Shown here piece after piece: positions 17,377 to 25,033 of a stretch of 43,049 nucleotides of DNA. How positions within the stretch are numbered: position 1 is the first letter of the stretch; the number at the start of each line of letters is the position of its first letter. The DNA is taken from the NCBI GenBank assembly GCA_016872875.1, contig VGYW01000010.1, positions 1-43,049 on the forward strand, in the 5' to 3' direction. The stretch comes from Planctomycetota bacterium. GTDB lineage: Bacteria; Planctomycetota; PUPC01; DSUN01. The translations under genes were made by a program, and so were the position numbers. Under the pieces are notes generated by a model. The model was given only the letters and a program-made list of their open reading frames with translations. It was not told the origin of the DNA and ran no database searches.

Positions 17377-17425
17377 CGCCTAGTCGGCAGGAAGCGGTCG
17401 GCAGAATGCGGGTCTCCGGTTAGCC

Positions 17426-17986
17426 ATGGCAAAGCAGCAGCCTCTAGTGATGGTTGCGAGCATTGAGGACCGGATCCTGCACATCCGCGGACAGCGGGTG
17501 ATGTTGGATGCGGACCTCGCCGAGCTCTACGGGACAACCACGAAGGCCCTCAACCAAGCCGTGAGACGCAACGCTGGCCGTTTCCCCTACGACTTCGTGT
17601 TCCGGTTGGTCGCAAGTGAGAAGAACAAGGTGGTCACAAATTGTGACCACCTCCGACGTTTGCGTTTTTCGCCGGTTCTGCCCCTTGCCTTCACCGAGCA
17701 CGGCGCCATCATGGCGGCCAGCGTGCTCAACACCCCGCGAGCCATGGACGCAAGCGTCTACGTGGTGCGAGCCTTCGTCAAGCTTCGCGCGATGCTGGCC
17801 AGCCACAGGGAGTTCAGCGAGCGCCTTGCGGAGCTCGAGCGCAAAGTGGGTGGGCACGATGAGGCAATCCGAGTCCTTGTGCAGTCAATACAGAAGCTTC
17901 TCGCGCCCCCTCCCGGAGAGGTCCATGAACCAATCGGGTTCAAGCCGGCCAAGCGGGAGCCGCGCATGTTGCGACGGGCTCCATAG
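17426..17986 (+). CDS. ORF6N-domain protein
   Basis: The 186-residue protein matches the ORF6N pattern: ILHIRGQRVMLDADLAELYG, then KALNQAVRRN, RFPYDFVFRL, LPLAFTEHGAIMAASVLN and SVYVVRAFVKLR. The C-terminus (about 130-165) looks like a coiled coil. ORF6N domains occur in phage antirepressor-like proteins and in many bacterial genomes as orphan genes; the N-terminal domain probably binds DNA. It lies in the same direction between two Gfo/Idh paralogues and may be a recent arrival, since it interrupts a run of sugar genes. A 25-bp perfect palindrome (17629-17653) lies within the reading frame. The Shine-Dalgarno sequence is poor. Confidence 0.87.
   Translation: MAKQQPLVMVASIEDRILHIRGQRVMLDADLAELYGTTTKALNQAVRRNAGRFPYDFVFRLVASEKNKVVTNCDHLRRLRFSPVLPLAFTEHGAIMAASVLNTPRAMDASVYVVRAFVKLRAMLASHREFSERLAELERKVGGHDEAIRVLVQSIQKLLAPPPGEVHEPIGFKPAKREPRMLRRAP
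17629..17653. repeat. 25-bp perfect palindrome inside the ORF6N gene
   Basis: AGGTGGTCACAA, one A, then TTGTGACCACCT. The arms are 12 bases. It is coding for a VVTNCDHL segment. Confidence 0.9.
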
Positions 17987-18012
17987 GCCCTGTTCGTAGA
18001 AGGGATCAGCTA

Positions 18013-19410
18013 ATGAGAAGTGCACTCACCCGCCGCCAATGGCTGGGCCGCGCCGCGGCCGGCACACTGGGCCTCGGCCGCCTCACCATCCTGGCTGGCG
18101 AGGCTCCGAGCAAGAAGCTCCGCTGCGCCGTCATCGGCTGCGGCGGAAGAGGCCGCTCCCACACCAACGAGGCCGCCAAGGAGCAACTCGTCGCCCTCTG
18201 CGACGTTGACGACAGGAACCTCGCCGCCACCGCCAGGTTCGCAAACGAGAAATACCCCGACTCCAAAGGGCTGAAGACCTACACCGACTACCGCAAGATG
18301 CTCGACGAAATCCACAAGGATATTGATGCGGTCTTCATTGCCACGCCCAACCACCACCACGTCCTGCCCGCGATGCTCGCCATGAAGCTGGGCAAAGGCG
18401 TCTACGTCGAGAAGCCCCTCTGCCACTCCGTCTACGAGGCACGCCTCCTCGCCAAGACCGCCGAGGAGACCAAGGTGCCCACCCAGATGGGCAACCAGGG
18501 CCACTGCGGCGAGGGCTATCGCCGCCTCTGCGAGTACATCTGGGCCGGCGCCATCGGCACCGTCACCGAGGCCCACTGCTGGACCGATCGCTCGAATGGC
18601 GGCTTCGGCGGACGCCCCCCCGCCAAACCCGTCCCGCCAGGCCTCCACTGGGACCTCTGGATCGGCCCCGCGCCCTTCCGCGACTACCACGACTACCTCC
18701 ACCCCCACGGCTGGCACTGCTGGTGGGACTTCGGGAACGGCTCGCTCGGCAACTCCGCCCCCCACTCGATGGACGGCCCCTTCTGGGCGCTCAAGCTCAA
18801 GTGGCCCGCCGCCGTCGAGGTCGAGCAACTGCTCGGCGGCAGCGACGAGATGTTCCCCGTCACCACCCGCATCCGCTACGAGTTCCCAGCCCGCGACGGC
18901 CTCCCGCCCTTCAAGCTCTACTGGTGGGACGGCCGCAAGCCCGGCCTCGACAAGGCGGCGCTCGAAAAAATCGACGTCGTGGCCCCGAAGAAGGACGCCT
19001 TCCGCCCCCCCATCGTCGAAGAGCTCGAAGCGAAGTACCAGCGCGACTTCACCGGCAACGGCACCTTCTACATCGGCGACAAGGGCATCATGTACACCGG
19101 CTGGTACGGCGACGGCGTCCGCATCATCCCCGAGGAAGCCCACAAGGCCTTCCCCGCCCCGCCCAAGACCCTCCCCCGCGTGAAGGAGTCGTTCACCGAC
19201 TTCATCGAGGCCTGCAAAACGGGCGGCCCCACGGCCACGCCCTTCTCCTACGGCGCCGGCCTCACCGAGCTCACCCTTGTCGGCTGCCTCGCAATCAAGG
19301 CGGGCGTGGGCAAGAAGATCGAGTGGGACGGCCCGAACGCCAGGTGCCCCAACCACCCCGAGCTCGACCGCCTGATCAAGCGGCCCTATCGCAAGGGGTG
19401 GGAGGTGTAG
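18013..19410 (+). CDS. Tat-exported Gfo/Idh/MocA oxidoreductase
   Basis: The protein has 465 residues. It begins with a Tat-type signal (TRRQWLGRAAA followed by a hydrophobic stretch) that is nearly the same as that of the gene at 15940, and the two are clear paralogues. The Rossmann motif is VIGCGGRGRSH and the EKP lysine is residue 134 (VYVEKPLCHS). The C-terminal domain includes DLWIGPAPFRDYHDY and a histidine-rich HPHGWHCWWDFGNG segment. It is presumed to oxidise a sugar or sugar derivative in the periplasm. Divergence in the loops facing the active site suggests a different substrate from its neighbour. ATG 18013 has a weak AAGGGA upstream. It ends shortly before a CGTCGGATC-word repeat (19442-19482). 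Confidence 0.88.
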   Translation: MRSALTRRQWLGRAAAGTLGLGRLTILAGEAPSKKLRCAVIGCGGRGRSHTNEAAKEQLVALCDVDDRNLAATARFANEKYPDSKGLKTYTDYRKMLDEIHKDIDAVFIATPNHHHVLPAMLAMKLGKGVYVEKPLCHSVYEARLLAKTAEETKVPTQMGNQGHCGEGYRRLCEYIWAGAIGTVTEAHCWTDRSNGGFGGRPPAKPVPPGLHWDLWIGPAPFRDYHDYLHPHGWHCWWDFGNGSLGNSAPHSMDGPFWALKLKWPAAVEVEQLLGGSDEMFPVTTRIRYEFPARDGLPPFKLYWWDGRKPGLDKAALEKIDVVAPKKDAFRPPIVEELEAKYQRDFTGNGTFYIGDKGIMYTGWYGDGVRIIPEEAHKAFPAPPKTLPRVKESFTDFIEACKTGGPTATPFSYGAGLTELTLVGCLAIKAGVGKKIEWDGPNARCPNHPELDRLIKRPYRKGWEV

Positions 19411-19441
19411 GCCAGGCGCCGGCCTCTTCATTCTGCTGTCA

Positions 19442-19482
19442 GATCGGTCGGATCCGTCCGATCCGTCGGATCCGTCGGATCG
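19442..19482. repeat. CGTCGGATC nonamer repeat before apbE
   Basis: Tandem GGATCCGTC and CGTCGGATC words, partly self-complementary. It lies 20 bp before ATG 19502. Confidence 0.8.
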
Positions 19483-19501
19483 CTCTTATCTCATCTCGCC
19501 C

Positions 19502-20365
19502 ATGCCCCACACCCTCACCCACGAAGCCATGGCCACCACCTTCCGCCTCGTCATCGCCCACGGCGATGCGGCCTATGCCCGCCAGGCGGCAGCCGAGGCA
19601 TTCGCCGAGCTCGACCGCCTCGAGGCCCGCCTGAGCCGCTTCGCCGAGGGGAGCGACATCTGGCGCATCAACCGCCTGCGCGCCGGCGAGGCCGCCTTCG
19701 TCCACCACGACACCCTCGAGTGCCTCCGCCTCGCCGAAGAGGTCCGCCGCGAAACCGCCGGCGCTTTCGACGTCGCCCATGCCACCAGAGCGCCCATGCC
19801 ACCTGCTTCCGACGCTGGCGGTGGCACAGGCTTCCAGCCTGTGTCCCCGCCGACCATAGACGGAGCGCTCTTCGAGCTCGAAGAGTCCAGCCACACGGTC
19901 CGCGTCCTCACCGATGGCCTCCGCCTCGACCTCGGCGGCATCGGGAAGGGCTTTGCCCTCGACCGCATGGCCGCCCTGCTCCGCGAATGGGAGATTGCCT
20001 CGGCCCTCCTCTGCGCCAGCACCAGCACCCTCCTCGCCCTCGACCCGCCCCCGGGCGAAGAGGGCTGGCCCGCCGAACTCTGCCCCGACGATGCCCCGCG
20101 CCGCCTCACGCTGGCGAATCAGGCCCTCAGCGCCTCGGGCACAGGAGTCAAGGGCGACCACATCATTGACCCTCGTACCGGCCGCCCCGCCGAGGGCCGC
20201 CTCCGCGCCTGGGCGATCGCCCCCACCGCCGCCCTGGCCGATGCCCTATCAACTGCCTTCATGGTGATGACGCGCCAGAAGGTCCGCGCCTACTGCCGCC
20301 ACCGCCCCTGCGTCTCGGCCTGGGTACTGGGTTCGCCAACAGGGGCCTCCACGGCATTCCCCTGA
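19502..20365 (+). CDS. apbE: FAD:protein FMN transferase (ApbE family)
   Basis: The 287-residue protein has the ApbE hallmarks: FAELDRLEARLSRF, LDLGGIGKGFALDRM (FAD-binding and Mg-binding region), DHIIDPRTGRPA and ADALSTAFMV. ApbE attaches FMN to Thr of proteins such as the NqrB, NqrC and RnfG subunits. No such target is in this window and no lipoprotein signal is seen, so it might work in the cytoplasm or be mis-started. The usual glycine-rich segment in the middle (GG-D/N-I) reads STSTLLALD, a departure worth noting. A CACAGGCT hairpin (19825-19843) is inserted in frame at about residues 106-115. ATG 19502 lacks an evident Shine-Dalgarno, and ATG 19529 is an alternative. Confidence 0.85.
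   Translation: MPHTLTHEAMATTFRLVIAHGDAAYARQAAAEAFAELDRLEARLSRFAEGSDIWRINRLRAGEAAFVHHDTLECLRLAEEVRRETAGAFDVAHATRAPMPPASDAGGGTGFQPVSPPTIDGALFELEESSHTVRVLTDGLRLDLGGIGKGFALDRMAALLREWEIASALLCASTSTLLALDPPPGEEGWPAELCPDDAPRRLTLANQALSASGTGVKGDHIIDPRTGRPAEGRLRAWAIAPTAALADALSTAFMVMTRQKVRAYCRHRPCVSAWVLGSPTGASTAFP
19819..19845. repeat. CACAGGCT hairpin in apbE
   Basis: One CACAGGCT-TCC-AGCCTGTG hairpin read in frame in apbE. The T-A pair replaces the G-C or C-G pair seen in other copies. Confidence 0.85.
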
Positions 20366-20407
20366 CCACGTGTGGCGCACCTCGCTGCAATCGTGCTGGC
20401 TGTCTGT

Positions 20408-20429
20408 CGCGCTTTCGCGCGAAAGCGCG
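20408..20429. repeat. Perfect 22-bp palindrome with CGCTTTCGCG core
   Basis: A perfect palindrome identical to the centre of the one at 20544-20579. Flanking GCTGGCTG and CAGCCAGC extend the inverted repeat. Confidence 0.8.
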
Positions 20430-20543
20430 GCAATCCCATTGCAGCCAGCCGGGTTGCTTGGCCATCCGCGCGATGGGGGACCAGGTCGTTCAAGGGGCAC
20501 GGCGCCGGGGGGCAAGCTTGTGCGAGCGGGTGCGCGAGCTTAG

Positions 20544-20579
20544 GGACCGTCGCGCTTTCGCGCGAAAGCGCGACGGTCC
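20544..20579 (+). terminator. Perfect 36-bp palindrome followed by TTTCTTC
   Basis: Eighteen-base arms pair without loop (GGACCGTCGCGC... on both strands), followed by a short pyrimidine tail. It could end the apbE transcript, or be a repeat element like 20408-20429. Confidence 0.5.
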
Positions 20580-20867
20580 TTTCTTCATTGCTGCCGCGGG
20601 AAGCCCGTATCCACAGATTCCGCAGAGGTCGTGGCGCCGGACGGTTCGTCTGTGGCCGACGACTTAGGCAAGGACACGCGAGCCGCGTGTCCCACGGAGT
20701 TCCCCTACGGGAACGAAGTGCCGGATGACGCGCTGAATACTCCGCCAGTTTCCGCGTCTAACCCAACAACAAGTACTTCGGAGGCCCTCTGAGGGACAAG
20801 GCCGGCGGACAACGGGTCCACCGGGCAATGGTCTCCGTCGAGACACACAGCGAAAGGAGTACCGATC

Positions 20868-21032
20868 ATGGGTAGGGGACACGGTGGACACGGTAAGGGG
20901 CACTGCCCGACCCCGAACGACAACCGGTCCATGTCCAAGAACCCGCAGACCTCGGCCGGGAAGGCAGCGTTGGACAACCGGGCCAACCAGCTGAACCCCG
21001 ACAACCGGGCCTATCAGGGCCCCAAGCCATAG
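20868..21032 (+). CDS. Small protein of 54 residues, His/Gly-rich start
   Basis: ATG 20868 follows AAGGAG (20854-20859) by 8 bases and runs to TAG 21030-21032. The product starts MGRGHGGHGKGHCPTP and ends with DNRANQLNPDNRAYQ, a pattern I recognise from short uncharacterised bacterial proteins with DNRANQLNPN-like segments. The N-terminal HGGHGKGHC run could bind metal. A hairpin follows 24 bases downstream (21056-21099), which would suit a terminator. The sequence lacks a signal peptide or membrane helix. It was found by reading the intergenic stretch; function unknown. Confidence 0.7.
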   Translation: MGRGHGGHGKGHCPTPNDNRSMSKNPQTSAGKAALDNRANQLNPDNRAYQGPKP

Positions 21033-21055
21033 CAGCAGCACTTCGGTCGGTCAGA

Positions 21056-21099
21056 CAGTGAATGGTGACTGGGGCGGCCCAGTCACCATTTCACTGTCC
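21056..21099. terminator. Hairpin between convergent genes
   Basis: CAGTGAATGGTGACTGGG pairs with CCCAGTCACCATTTCACTG across a GCGG loop, with one bulged base. It may end transcripts from both sides; no long T run is present. Confidence 0.6.
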
Positions 21100-21102
21100 A
21101 GC

Positions 21103-22455
21103 TCAACCGGCCAGGAAATCTGCCTCTGACAGGGCGAGCATCTTCTTCGTCTCGATGGCGTCGTTGACCTTGAGGGCGGCGACGGTGGCGGGGAAGGCGG
21201 ACTCGGCGGGGCAGGCGAGCTTGGCTCGGCCGCGGATGGCGTCGAGGAAGTTCTCAAGGTGCGGCTGGTGGGGTAGCTTGTCGAGGACGACCGGCATGTC
21301 GTAGCCCAGGACAAGGCCGGTCTCGCGGGTCTTCACGATGCTGGGGTCCTCGGGCTTTCCCTCCTCGCCGGGCTTCTTCTCGGGCGCGGGGAGCGGCTCC
21401 TTGACCACGTAGCCGAGGGCCGCCCACTTATCCCAGTCGGGCGCTTGCGGCTCGTGGAAGAGCTTTGTCCACCTGGCGTACTCGGAGATGCGGAGGGAGC
21501 CTTCGGTGCCGAGGAAGTGCTCATAGGCGGCGATGCCGCCAGCGGTGGTTGTGGTGAGGGCCTGGTAGAAGGCGCGAACGAGGCCGCCGGGGGTCTCGTA
21601 GTCGAGGATGGCCATGACGTTGTCGTGCCACTGGCGGCCTTTGTAGAAGTCGGTGCCACCGGCGGCGACGATGCTCCTGGGGGGCGTGCCGAGGAACCAG
21701 CCCGCGACGTCGAGCGCGTGGCCGAGGAGGCCGGCGAAGAGGCCGGCGCTGTGCTTTCGGAAGTGCCGCCAGTTGCGCAGCTCGTGCATGCTGGCGTAGC
21801 CGAGCGGCTTGAGCTCGTCGTCGCTCATCGCGGCGGGCTTGGGCCAGCCGAGGTCGTCTGCAACCGGCTGGCACCACTGGGCGTTGAGGTGGGTGATGCG
21901 GCCTGGGAGCTTCGCCTCGCGGAGGAGCTTTTCGAGGGCATGGATGTAGCGCGGGTTGCTGCGGCGCTGGTAGCCGATCTGGAGGAGGCGCCCGGTCTCC
22001 TTGGCGGCGCGGGCCATCGCGCGGGCGCCCTCGATGGTGTTTGCCATCGGGCATTCGCAGTAGACGTGGCGGCCCGCCTTCAGGCAGGCGACGGCTTGCT
22101 CGGCGTGGGCGGCGTCGGGGGTTGCGATGAGGACGGCATCGAGGTCCTTCTCCGCGGCCAGCAGTTCGCGGAGGTCCGCGTAGTCGTTGGCCTTGTGCTT
22201 GTAGACGCTGAGGTAGTACTTCGTGCCCTGTCGGCGGTAGGGCCAGACGTCGCAGATGGCTCGGAATCGGACGCCCTTGATGGGGAGCGTGGAGTTGATG
22301 AGGACTCGCCCCTGGTCTCCCGCGCCGACGAGTGCGACGTTGAGGGCGTCGGAGGGCGCCTTGCCCGGCTCGGCGGCGCGCGCGCCGAGGATGACCAGCC
22401 CAGCCCCAGCGGCGCCGGCCTCGAGGAACTCTCTGCGTTTCACGCTCTCAGCCAC
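21103..22455 (-). CDS. Tat-exported Gfo/Idh/MocA-like protein with ECP in place of EKP
   Basis: The 450-residue protein starts with a Tat motif (KRREFLEAGAAGAGL). The Rossmann motif VGAGDQGR (residues 43-50) is intact. The normally conserved EKP, whose Lys takes part in catalysis and cofactor positioning, reads ECP here (Glu134-Cys135-Pro136). Other conserved parts remain, including IATPDAAHAEQAV and LFAGLLGHALDVAGWFL with a likely active-site His. It may be a non-oxidoreductase member, such as a hydrolase-like or binding paralogue, or use an altered mechanism; a sequencing error would need two changes. The start is GTG 22455 (GTG 22440 is possible). A nested palindrome block lies directly upstream. 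Neighbours on the same strand are the two TIM-barrel genes. Confidence 0.83.
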   Translation of the reverse strand: MAESVKRREFLEAGAAGAGLVILGARAAEPGKAPSDALNVALVGAGDQGRVLINSTLPIKGVRFRAICDVWPYRRQGTKYYLSVYKHKANDYADLRELLAAEKDLDAVLIATPDAAHAEQAVACLKAGRHVYCECPMANTIEGARAMARAAKETGRLLQIGYQRRSNPRYIHALEKLLREAKLPGRITHLNAQWCQPVADDLGWPKPAAMSDDELKPLGYASMHELRNWRHFRKHSAGLFAGLLGHALDVAGWFLGTPPRSIVAAGGTDFYKGRQWHDNVMAILDYETPGGLVRAFYQALTTTTAGGIAAYEHFLGTEGSLRISEYARWTKLFHEPQAPDWDKWAALGYVVKEPLPAPEKKPGEEGKPEDPSIVKTRETGLVLGYDMPVVLDKLPHQPHLENFLDAIRGRAKLACPAESAFPATVAALKVNDAIETKKMLALSEADFLAG

Positions 22456-22466
22456 CTATCAGATAG

Positions 22467-22580
22467 TTCTCGTCCCCACGCTCCGCGTGGGGACGCAGGG
22501 TGCGGGACGCTCTGCGTCACACCGAGCGACGCAGAGCGTCGGAGGAGCCGCGTTCCCACGCGGAGCGTGGGAACGAGAGG
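22467..22580. repeat. Nested GC-rich palindromes before a Gfo/Idh gene
   Basis: Outer arms CGTCCCCACGCTCCGCGTGG and CCACGCGGAGCGTGGGAACG and an inner GACGCTCTGCGTC pair with GACGCAGAGCGTC. The block separates two genes of the minus-strand cluster. Confidence 0.8.
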
Positions 22581-22587
22581 GGGGAGG

Positions 22588-23505
22588 CTAGCCTCTCCAC
22601 GGCCGGGCGCGGTCTTTGATGCTGGCGAGGACCTGGGTGGCGATGCGCACGTCCTCGGCGATCTCGAAGTCGAACATGCCGGCCAGGCTGAAGTCGGCGC
22701 CGTTCTCGAAGACGTACTTGAACGCGCTCTGCGGCGGAATGGCCCCCGCCGCCATAACCTTGAACGAAATCCACGGCTTCTCCACCGTCGCCATCACCTT
22801 GGCCGTCTCCTCCGGGTTCGAGCACCACATCGAGTCATGGTTCAGCTTGGCGCTCGGATAGTTGTGGTGGTGGAACGTCTTGATGTAGAAGTCGGCGGGG
22901 ATTTTCTCCTTCTCGACGGCCTGGACGACGGCGAGCTGGTGCCCCCCGACGCCGCAGAGGGCGCCCGTGGCCTTGACGATCTCGACGGCCTTGGCCAGCA
23001 CGCCCACGTTGGCGCCCGTCAGCCCGTCAGCGTGGACGCCCCAGATGTAGACCGCGTCCGTGCCCATATCCACGAGCTGCTGGATGGACTTGCCGTAGGC
23101 ATTGGCGTCGTTGATGGGGGCGGTGGAGCAGATGATCCACTGCATCTTGCCGCCGTTCTTGCGGTGCTCCTGGAGGATTTTGAGGGCGGCGGGGACGGTG
23201 TGGATGGAGAGGGTGTTGATGCCGTTGGCCTCGGCCACCTCGAGGGTCTCGCGGATCTTGGCCGGCGTGTTGTAGTGTGCGGCGAGTGCGTAGACGTAGC
23301 GCAGGTCGCGGCTGTGGGTGAAGTGGGTGAGGAGGTTTCCGCCGAGTAGGATGCGGCTGACCTCCATCTTGCCGATCTTCCCCTTCGGCAGCCCGCCGCC
23401 CGCGGGTGAGGGGGCCGCCGCGCCGAGCGCGCCTGCGCCAGCCGCCAGTGCGGCACCAGCCACGGACCCTTTGACGAAGTCACGGCGGTTCATTTGGCCT
23501 GGCAT
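22588..23505 (-). CDS. Tat-exported TIM-barrel protein, aldo/keto-reductase-like
   Basis: The 305-residue protein starts with a Tat signal (NRRDFVKGSVAGAALAAG). After it comes GKIGKMEVSRILLGGNLL, which recalls the first strand of aldo/keto reductases, and a chain with EANGINTLSIH and FHHHNYPSAKL. No clear catalytic Tyr/Lys/His set of ordinary aldo/keto reductases could be placed, and the second half is rich in conserved Trp and His (FHHHNYP, EKPWISFKVMAAG). The protein may be a different TIM-barrel enzyme. It is a close paralogue of the protein encoded at 23700-24629. AAGGAG lies upstream of ATG 23505. It is likely co-transcribed with the Gfo/Idh gene downstream. Confidence 0.75.
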   Translation of the reverse strand: MPGQMNRRDFVKGSVAGAALAAGAGALGAAAPSPAGGGLPKGKIGKMEVSRILLGGNLLTHFTHSRDLRYVYALAAHYNTPAKIRETLEVAEANGINTLSIHTVPAALKILQEHRKNGGKMQWIICSTAPINDANAYGKSIQQLVDMGTDAVYIWGVHADGLTGANVGVLAKAVEIVKATGALCGVGGHQLAVVQAVEKEKIPADFYIKTFHHHNYPSAKLNHDSMWCSNPEETAKVMATVEKPWISFKVMAAGAIPPQSAFKYVFENGADFSLAGMFDFEIAEDVRIATQVLASIKDRARPWRG

Positions 23506-23540
23506 GTCACTCTCCTTGAATGGCTACCTTGCGCACGGGG

Positions 23541-23701
23541 GAAATCCGAAATCCGAAGCACGAAATCCGAAACAAATCCAAAGCACAAAAAACCGAAACG
23601 ACCGAAACGGACTGTCGCGGGCTGTGTTGGCCGGTCTCTTCGCATTTGGATTTTGGTCATTTGAGCTTGTTTCGGATTTCGTGCTTGGGATTTCGGATTT
23701 C
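23541..23701. repeat. GAAATCC-word palindrome between two paralogous genes
   Basis: GAAATCC-type words on the left, GGATTTC-type words on the right, with a middle rich in CCGAAAC. It fills almost the whole gap between 22588-23505 and 23700-24629. Confidence 0.85.
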
Positions 23702-24629
23702 ACGAGCGCCAGGGGCGCGAGCGTTTCGGCTGGCTCGCGAGGATGTCGCGGGCGATCTGCGCGTCCTCGGCAATGTCGAAGTCGAACATCCCGGCGAAGA
23801 TGAAGTCGGCGCCGCCCTCGAATGCGAAGCGGAAGGCGTCCTTCGGCGGTATCGCCCCCGCCGCCATCACCTTGAAGGCGATCCAGGGCTTCTCAACCCC
23901 CGCCATGAACTCCGCCGTCTCCTTCGGCTTCCGGCACCAGATCGAGTCGTAGTCCATCTTGGCGCTCGGATAGTTCAGGTGGTGGAAGGTCTTGATGTAG
24001 AAGTCCACCGGCAGCTTGGCCGGCTCGCACTCCTGCACGACGCGGAGGTCGTGGGCGCACACCCCCGCGAGCATGTTGTTCGCCCTGATCAGCTCGACGG
24101 CTTTGGCGATGACTTCGAGCTTGCCCTTTGCGACGAGTGCGTCGGTGTGGACGCCCCAGACGTAGCAGGCCTCGGCCCCGTCGTCGGCGATCTGCTGCAC
24201 GTCGCGGCTGTAGCCCGCCCAGTCCTCGATGTTGCTCGTCGGGTAGAGGATCCAGTGGAGCTTTCCGCCGCGCTTCTCGCGGTGCTCCTTGAGCAGGCGG
24301 CGGATGTCGGGCGAAACGTGAACCGAGACCGTGTTGATGCCGTTCGCCTCGGCCACGGCGAGGGTCTGGAGAATCTTCTCGTCGGTGTTGTATTGCCGGA
24401 TGAGCTTGAGCACGAAGCTCAGGTCGCGTGCGTGGGTATATCTGCCGAGCAGATTGCCGCCCAGGATGAGGCGGGTGATCTCCAGCTTCCCAATCTTCCC
24501 CTTCGGCAGCGGCGGCTTGGCCGCTGGTGCCGGCGCCTCGCCGGCCGCGGCGGGGCCGCCCCCAAGCGCCAGCGCCGCCCCGGCCAGGGAGCCTCCCACG
24601 AACGTCCTGCGATTCAGCCGTTCCGGCAT
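23700..24629 (-). CDS. Tat-exported TIM-barrel protein, paralogue of 22588-23505
   Basis: The 309-residue protein has a Tat signal (NRRTFVGGSLAGAALALG) and the same overall sequence as its downstream neighbour: GKIGKLEITRLILGGNLL, EANGINTVSVH, FHHLNYPSAKM and EKPWIAFKVMAAGAIPP. The two are tandem duplicates that have diverged in their central part, where this copy has DWAGYSRDVQQIADD. The duplicates are separated by a GAAATCC-word palindrome (23541-23701). A Shine-Dalgarno (AGGAGG) stands 6 bases before ATG 24629. As for its neighbour, an aldo/keto-reductase-like role is suggested only by the first strand and barrel order. Confidence 0.75.
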   Translation of the reverse strand: MPERLNRRTFVGGSLAGAALALGGGPAAAGEAPAPAAKPPLPKGKIGKLEITRLILGGNLLGRYTHARDLSFVLKLIRQYNTDEKILQTLAVAEANGINTVSVHVSPDIRRLLKEHREKRGGKLHWILYPTSNIEDWAGYSRDVQQIADDGAEACYVWGVHTDALVAKGKLEVIAKAVELIRANNMLAGVCAHDLRVVQECEPAKLPVDFYIKTFHHLNYPSAKMDYDSIWCRKPKETAEFMAGVEKPWIAFKVMAAGAIPPKDAFRFAFEGGADFIFAGMFDFDIAEDAQIARDILASQPKRSRPWRS

Positions 24630-25033
24630 GCTTGGCCTCCTGCTCTTCCGCCGCTCCCGATTCCTGCATTGTATCCGCCGCGCCCGCCAGTATCAAATCG
24701 GATTCATTCCGCCCACGCCATTGTCGAGGTCGTGGGGGCTTTGCCCCCACACCCCCAGGATTTCCCGCATTGCAGCCAACGGCACCCCATGTTACCATAT
24801 CTGCGCCGTCACGGAGGATAGGGCTCCGGTGGGAACCAACCCGTTCGACTTCGCTCAGGGCAGGCCCGAGCGCTGTGGCGGTGCCATACGGCATACGGCA
24901 CGGGCGGCGTCTCTCGGGGCGCCGCCCGAATCCCTCGTGCCGGTGGCCCTAGGGCGATAAATCCCAGGGGGTCTGGGGGACTGGTCCCCCAAGTCTCCCG
25001 TCCCAGCTTGGGGCCAACCACAACAGTGAGACT
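24630..25033. other. 404-bp repeat-rich non-coding stretch
   Basis: It contains GTGGGGGCTTTGCCCCCAC (24733 region), a CGTTCGACTTCGCTCAGGGC word, GCCATACGGCATACGGCAC and a 38-bp sequence (24954-24991) that recurs inverted at 42998-43035. No gene is supported. Confidence 0.65.
24954..24991 (+). repeat. 38-bp sequence, copy 1 of an inverted pair
   Basis: The run GCGATAAATCCCAGGGGGTC and onward to TCCCCCA is the exact reverse complement of 42998-43035, including a GGGGGACTGGTCCCCC palindrome. Confidence 0.85.

Larger units (their letters stand above)
20366..20867. other. 502-bp non-coding stretch after apbE
   Basis: Holds the two palindromes at 20408 and 20544 and the leader of the 54-residue gene. 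I see no convincing gene otherwise; a 119-codon frame from 20372 is read through both palindromes and looks random. Confidence 0.6.

Noticed and set aside
20372..20728. 119-codon frame after apbE
   Set aside because: It reads through both perfect palindromes, has no ribosome site and looks like composition noise.
21445..23349. A 634-codon open frame on the + strand opposite the Gfo/Idh and TIM-barrel genes
   Set aside because: It is antisense to clearly recognisable genes and its sequence has no family features; long antisense frames are expected at this GC content. The same applies to long frames at 8746-10299, 10284-11873, 14390-15895 and 34255-35982.
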